Source of the DNA: Montifringilla adamsi | Lineage: Eukaryota; Chordata; Aves; Passeriformes; Passeridae | Assembly: GCA_017590115.1 (NCBI GenBank) | Contig: JAGGNK010006559.1 | Location: 6,623,784 to 6,687,783, forward strand | Direction: 5' to 3' | DNA: 64,000 nt | In this document: positions 62,297 through 64,000 of the stretch, piece by piece | Position numbering within the stretch: position 1 is the stretch's first letter | Layout: every line of letters starts with the position of its first letter | Made by a program: the position numbers and the translations under genes | Notes under the pieces: generated by a model | The model's database searches: none | What the model saw: the letters and a program-made list of their open reading frames with translations, nothing else | Told to the model about the DNA's origin: nothing

Positions 62297-64000
62297 CTAA
62301 GTGAAACAAAATATTTTTTTACTTTCCTTGAAAGTTCTATTCTCAACTCCCCCAAGACCTATGAACAGGTAGCCAGTCATTTAAAAATTCATAACCAGGA
62401 GAGGTGAAAACAGAGAAGAAGCAAGAGATGAAAAGGTCTCAGGCCATTTATTTGATGTTAGTCTGCAATGCTTTGGGCATGAATAAGAACTATACGAGAA
62501 CTAAGGAAAGCGTCCCTATAAAAAGAAAATGTAAAGAAAAGGATTGAAGTTTATCAAATTACAAGGTTACATTTTTAGAGAAAAATGACAATTAAGTCTA
62601 AATTTACTGGGGACTTATGATTATATGAGGGAGTAAAATAAAGCCCAGCAGGTGAAATGAACTTATATGAACAGTACCACTGGACAAAAAATGCAGAATT
62701 TCTCTTTAAAACACTGAGGGAATCATTTAAACTAGGCAATGGGATAGTGTTAGTTTGATGAGGCAATGGAAAACCTTGGCTTGTTTAAAACAAATCCCTT
62801 GGATTCTATTAAGATGATTGCAAATTAATTTCAATTTTTTGCCCATGGATTCAGAAAGATTCTGAAACCTTGATACAGCATAGATACACAGTGATTAAGC
62901 TAGGCCTTATATCCTTGAACAGAAGCAATGTTTTTGTTTCACAGATGGCAACAGGCCTACATGAACAAACAAGGGAAACAAAATAAATAAAAACAAGGTA
63001 ATGAGCAAGAGAAAAATAAAAATTACAGCATTACATTCAGCAGTGAAAACTGGTAATTAATTGCCACATTTAAGCTGAAATATTTGAAGGAACAATTATT
63101 TAGATGAAAATTTACAAAATCTGGATATATGGAGCAATACATATTCATATAAAATTATATCTATCCATCATTACAGGTCTCTGGAAAAGTAACAGTTGTT
63201 GTAATTCAATCATACCTTGAATTCTGCACAGATCCTGTGTGCAGATGACCACATATAACTACTTACAAACCTCAGGGTAAGGCTGTGAAATTTGCCAGAA
63301 CTGATATTTGGATCGTAACTTTGCCATCTAAAGTCCCTCACAGAGGGAATTTTGTGCCTCATGTGCCCACTTATGATTTTTGGCATCAATGCATGCCCTG
63401 CAGAGGGACAGAAAGTCTGCTTCAGCCATTCCAATTGTTGCACTGAGGTGAAGAGAAAGTTTGGAAATTTCCTGGATTAAAAAAATGGATTTTTTGGTGC
63501 TGAGCCTTCCAAGAAGGCCCATTTAAAATGCACTGAAGAGATGAAAGTATTTTAAGGCCAGAAGCCTGCAGTTCTCTTTCATAAAATGATATCTGGTAGT
63601 CAGCAACAGAAATTGTCAGTGCAGACCAGCTGGGAAAGGTCTGACATCTACGGCACTACAGCTCTGTAAAGGCTCAGAGTAGCACTGAGTCAGGCTTGGA
63701 ATGCCTGATCTGGAAGCAAATAAAACTACATTGATCTCCCTACAAAATTTTTAGGTTAAAGCATATCTGAGGGGGCACTCCAGTGGAGCAATTCTGTCCC
63801 TTTTACAGCTCAGGAGAGAGGTATGATTGAATAGCAATAATGCACTCTTGCACACATCAAAATGGAGCAAGTGGCGTGTCAGTCACCTACAAGGCTCCCT
63901 GAAGAGACCAAGTTCTACTAGTAACACAATCCATAGCCAGATTGGACTTGGGAGACCCCTCTTGCACTGCAAAATGTGGCTTTCTTCTACTGAGAAAAGG
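62297..64000 (-). other. PIEZO2: PIEZO2 intron upstream of exon a (incomplete)
   Basis: No further PIEZO2 exon recognised up to the window edge. The minus frames at 63,210-63,522 do not resemble PIEZO2 and were not accepted as an exon. Confidence 0.75.

Noticed and set aside
63210..63443. Possible upstream PIEZO2 exon (donor-like AAG|gtatga at the low end)
   Set aside because: The translated sequence does not resemble PIEZO2 and no acceptor gives a consistent phase with exon a.
1..64000. CRISPR arrays, bacterial operons, phage or retroviral proviruses
   Set aside because: No regularly spaced direct repeats, no long intronless genes, and no LTR pair or gag/pol-like frame seen; the window is vertebrate intron and flank.

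Overview
The window is vertebrate nuclear DNA, almost certainly from a bird. The protein evidence is one split gene, PIEZO2 (mechanically gated cation channel). The repeat evidence is several CR1 LINE copies with the avian-type 3' end that finishes in ATTCTATGA-like octamers. Short introns and recurring A-run/CCC low-complexity tracts fit a bird, possibly a passerine, but the species cannot be fixed from this sequence.

Layout. Positions 1 to about 21,800 are downstream flank with no gene I can support. This part holds microsatellites and poly-T/poly-A tracts, a CR1 copy at 10,455-10,745, a long reverse-oriented CR1 at about 19,893-20,945, a GC- and CpG-rich patch near 12,320-12,960, and a perfect 49-bp inverted repeat at 3,436-3,543. 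From about 21,800 to beyond 62,296 lies the 3' half of PIEZO2 on the minus strand. I could place 23 coding exons. They are joined by GT-AG introns, and every junction keeps the frame. They sum to 3,854 coding bases: two bases of a split first codon, then 1,283 residues and a TGA stop at 23,092-23,094. Earlier exons, roughly the first half of the protein, lie beyond the right edge.

The exons follow the domain order of the family. First come an acidic/basic cytoplasmic linker and a membrane unit. Two long Ser/Thr/Glu-rich linkers follow, then transmembrane units, another disordered linker, and the last peripheral helices. The anchor carries the PF-x2-E-x6-W signature. The outer helix, five extracellular cap exons, and a final exon with the inner (pore) helix and C-terminal domain complete the set. 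Introns hold three clear CR1 copies, one CR1 scrap and microsatellites.

I found no undescribed biological system. The observations most worth checking are the 49-bp perfect palindrome, a 28-nt cryptic exon with strong-looking splice sites that would introduce an immediate stop, a frame-neutral 69-nt exon likely to be a cassette, lineage differences in the cap, and the CpG-rich patch downstream of the gene.
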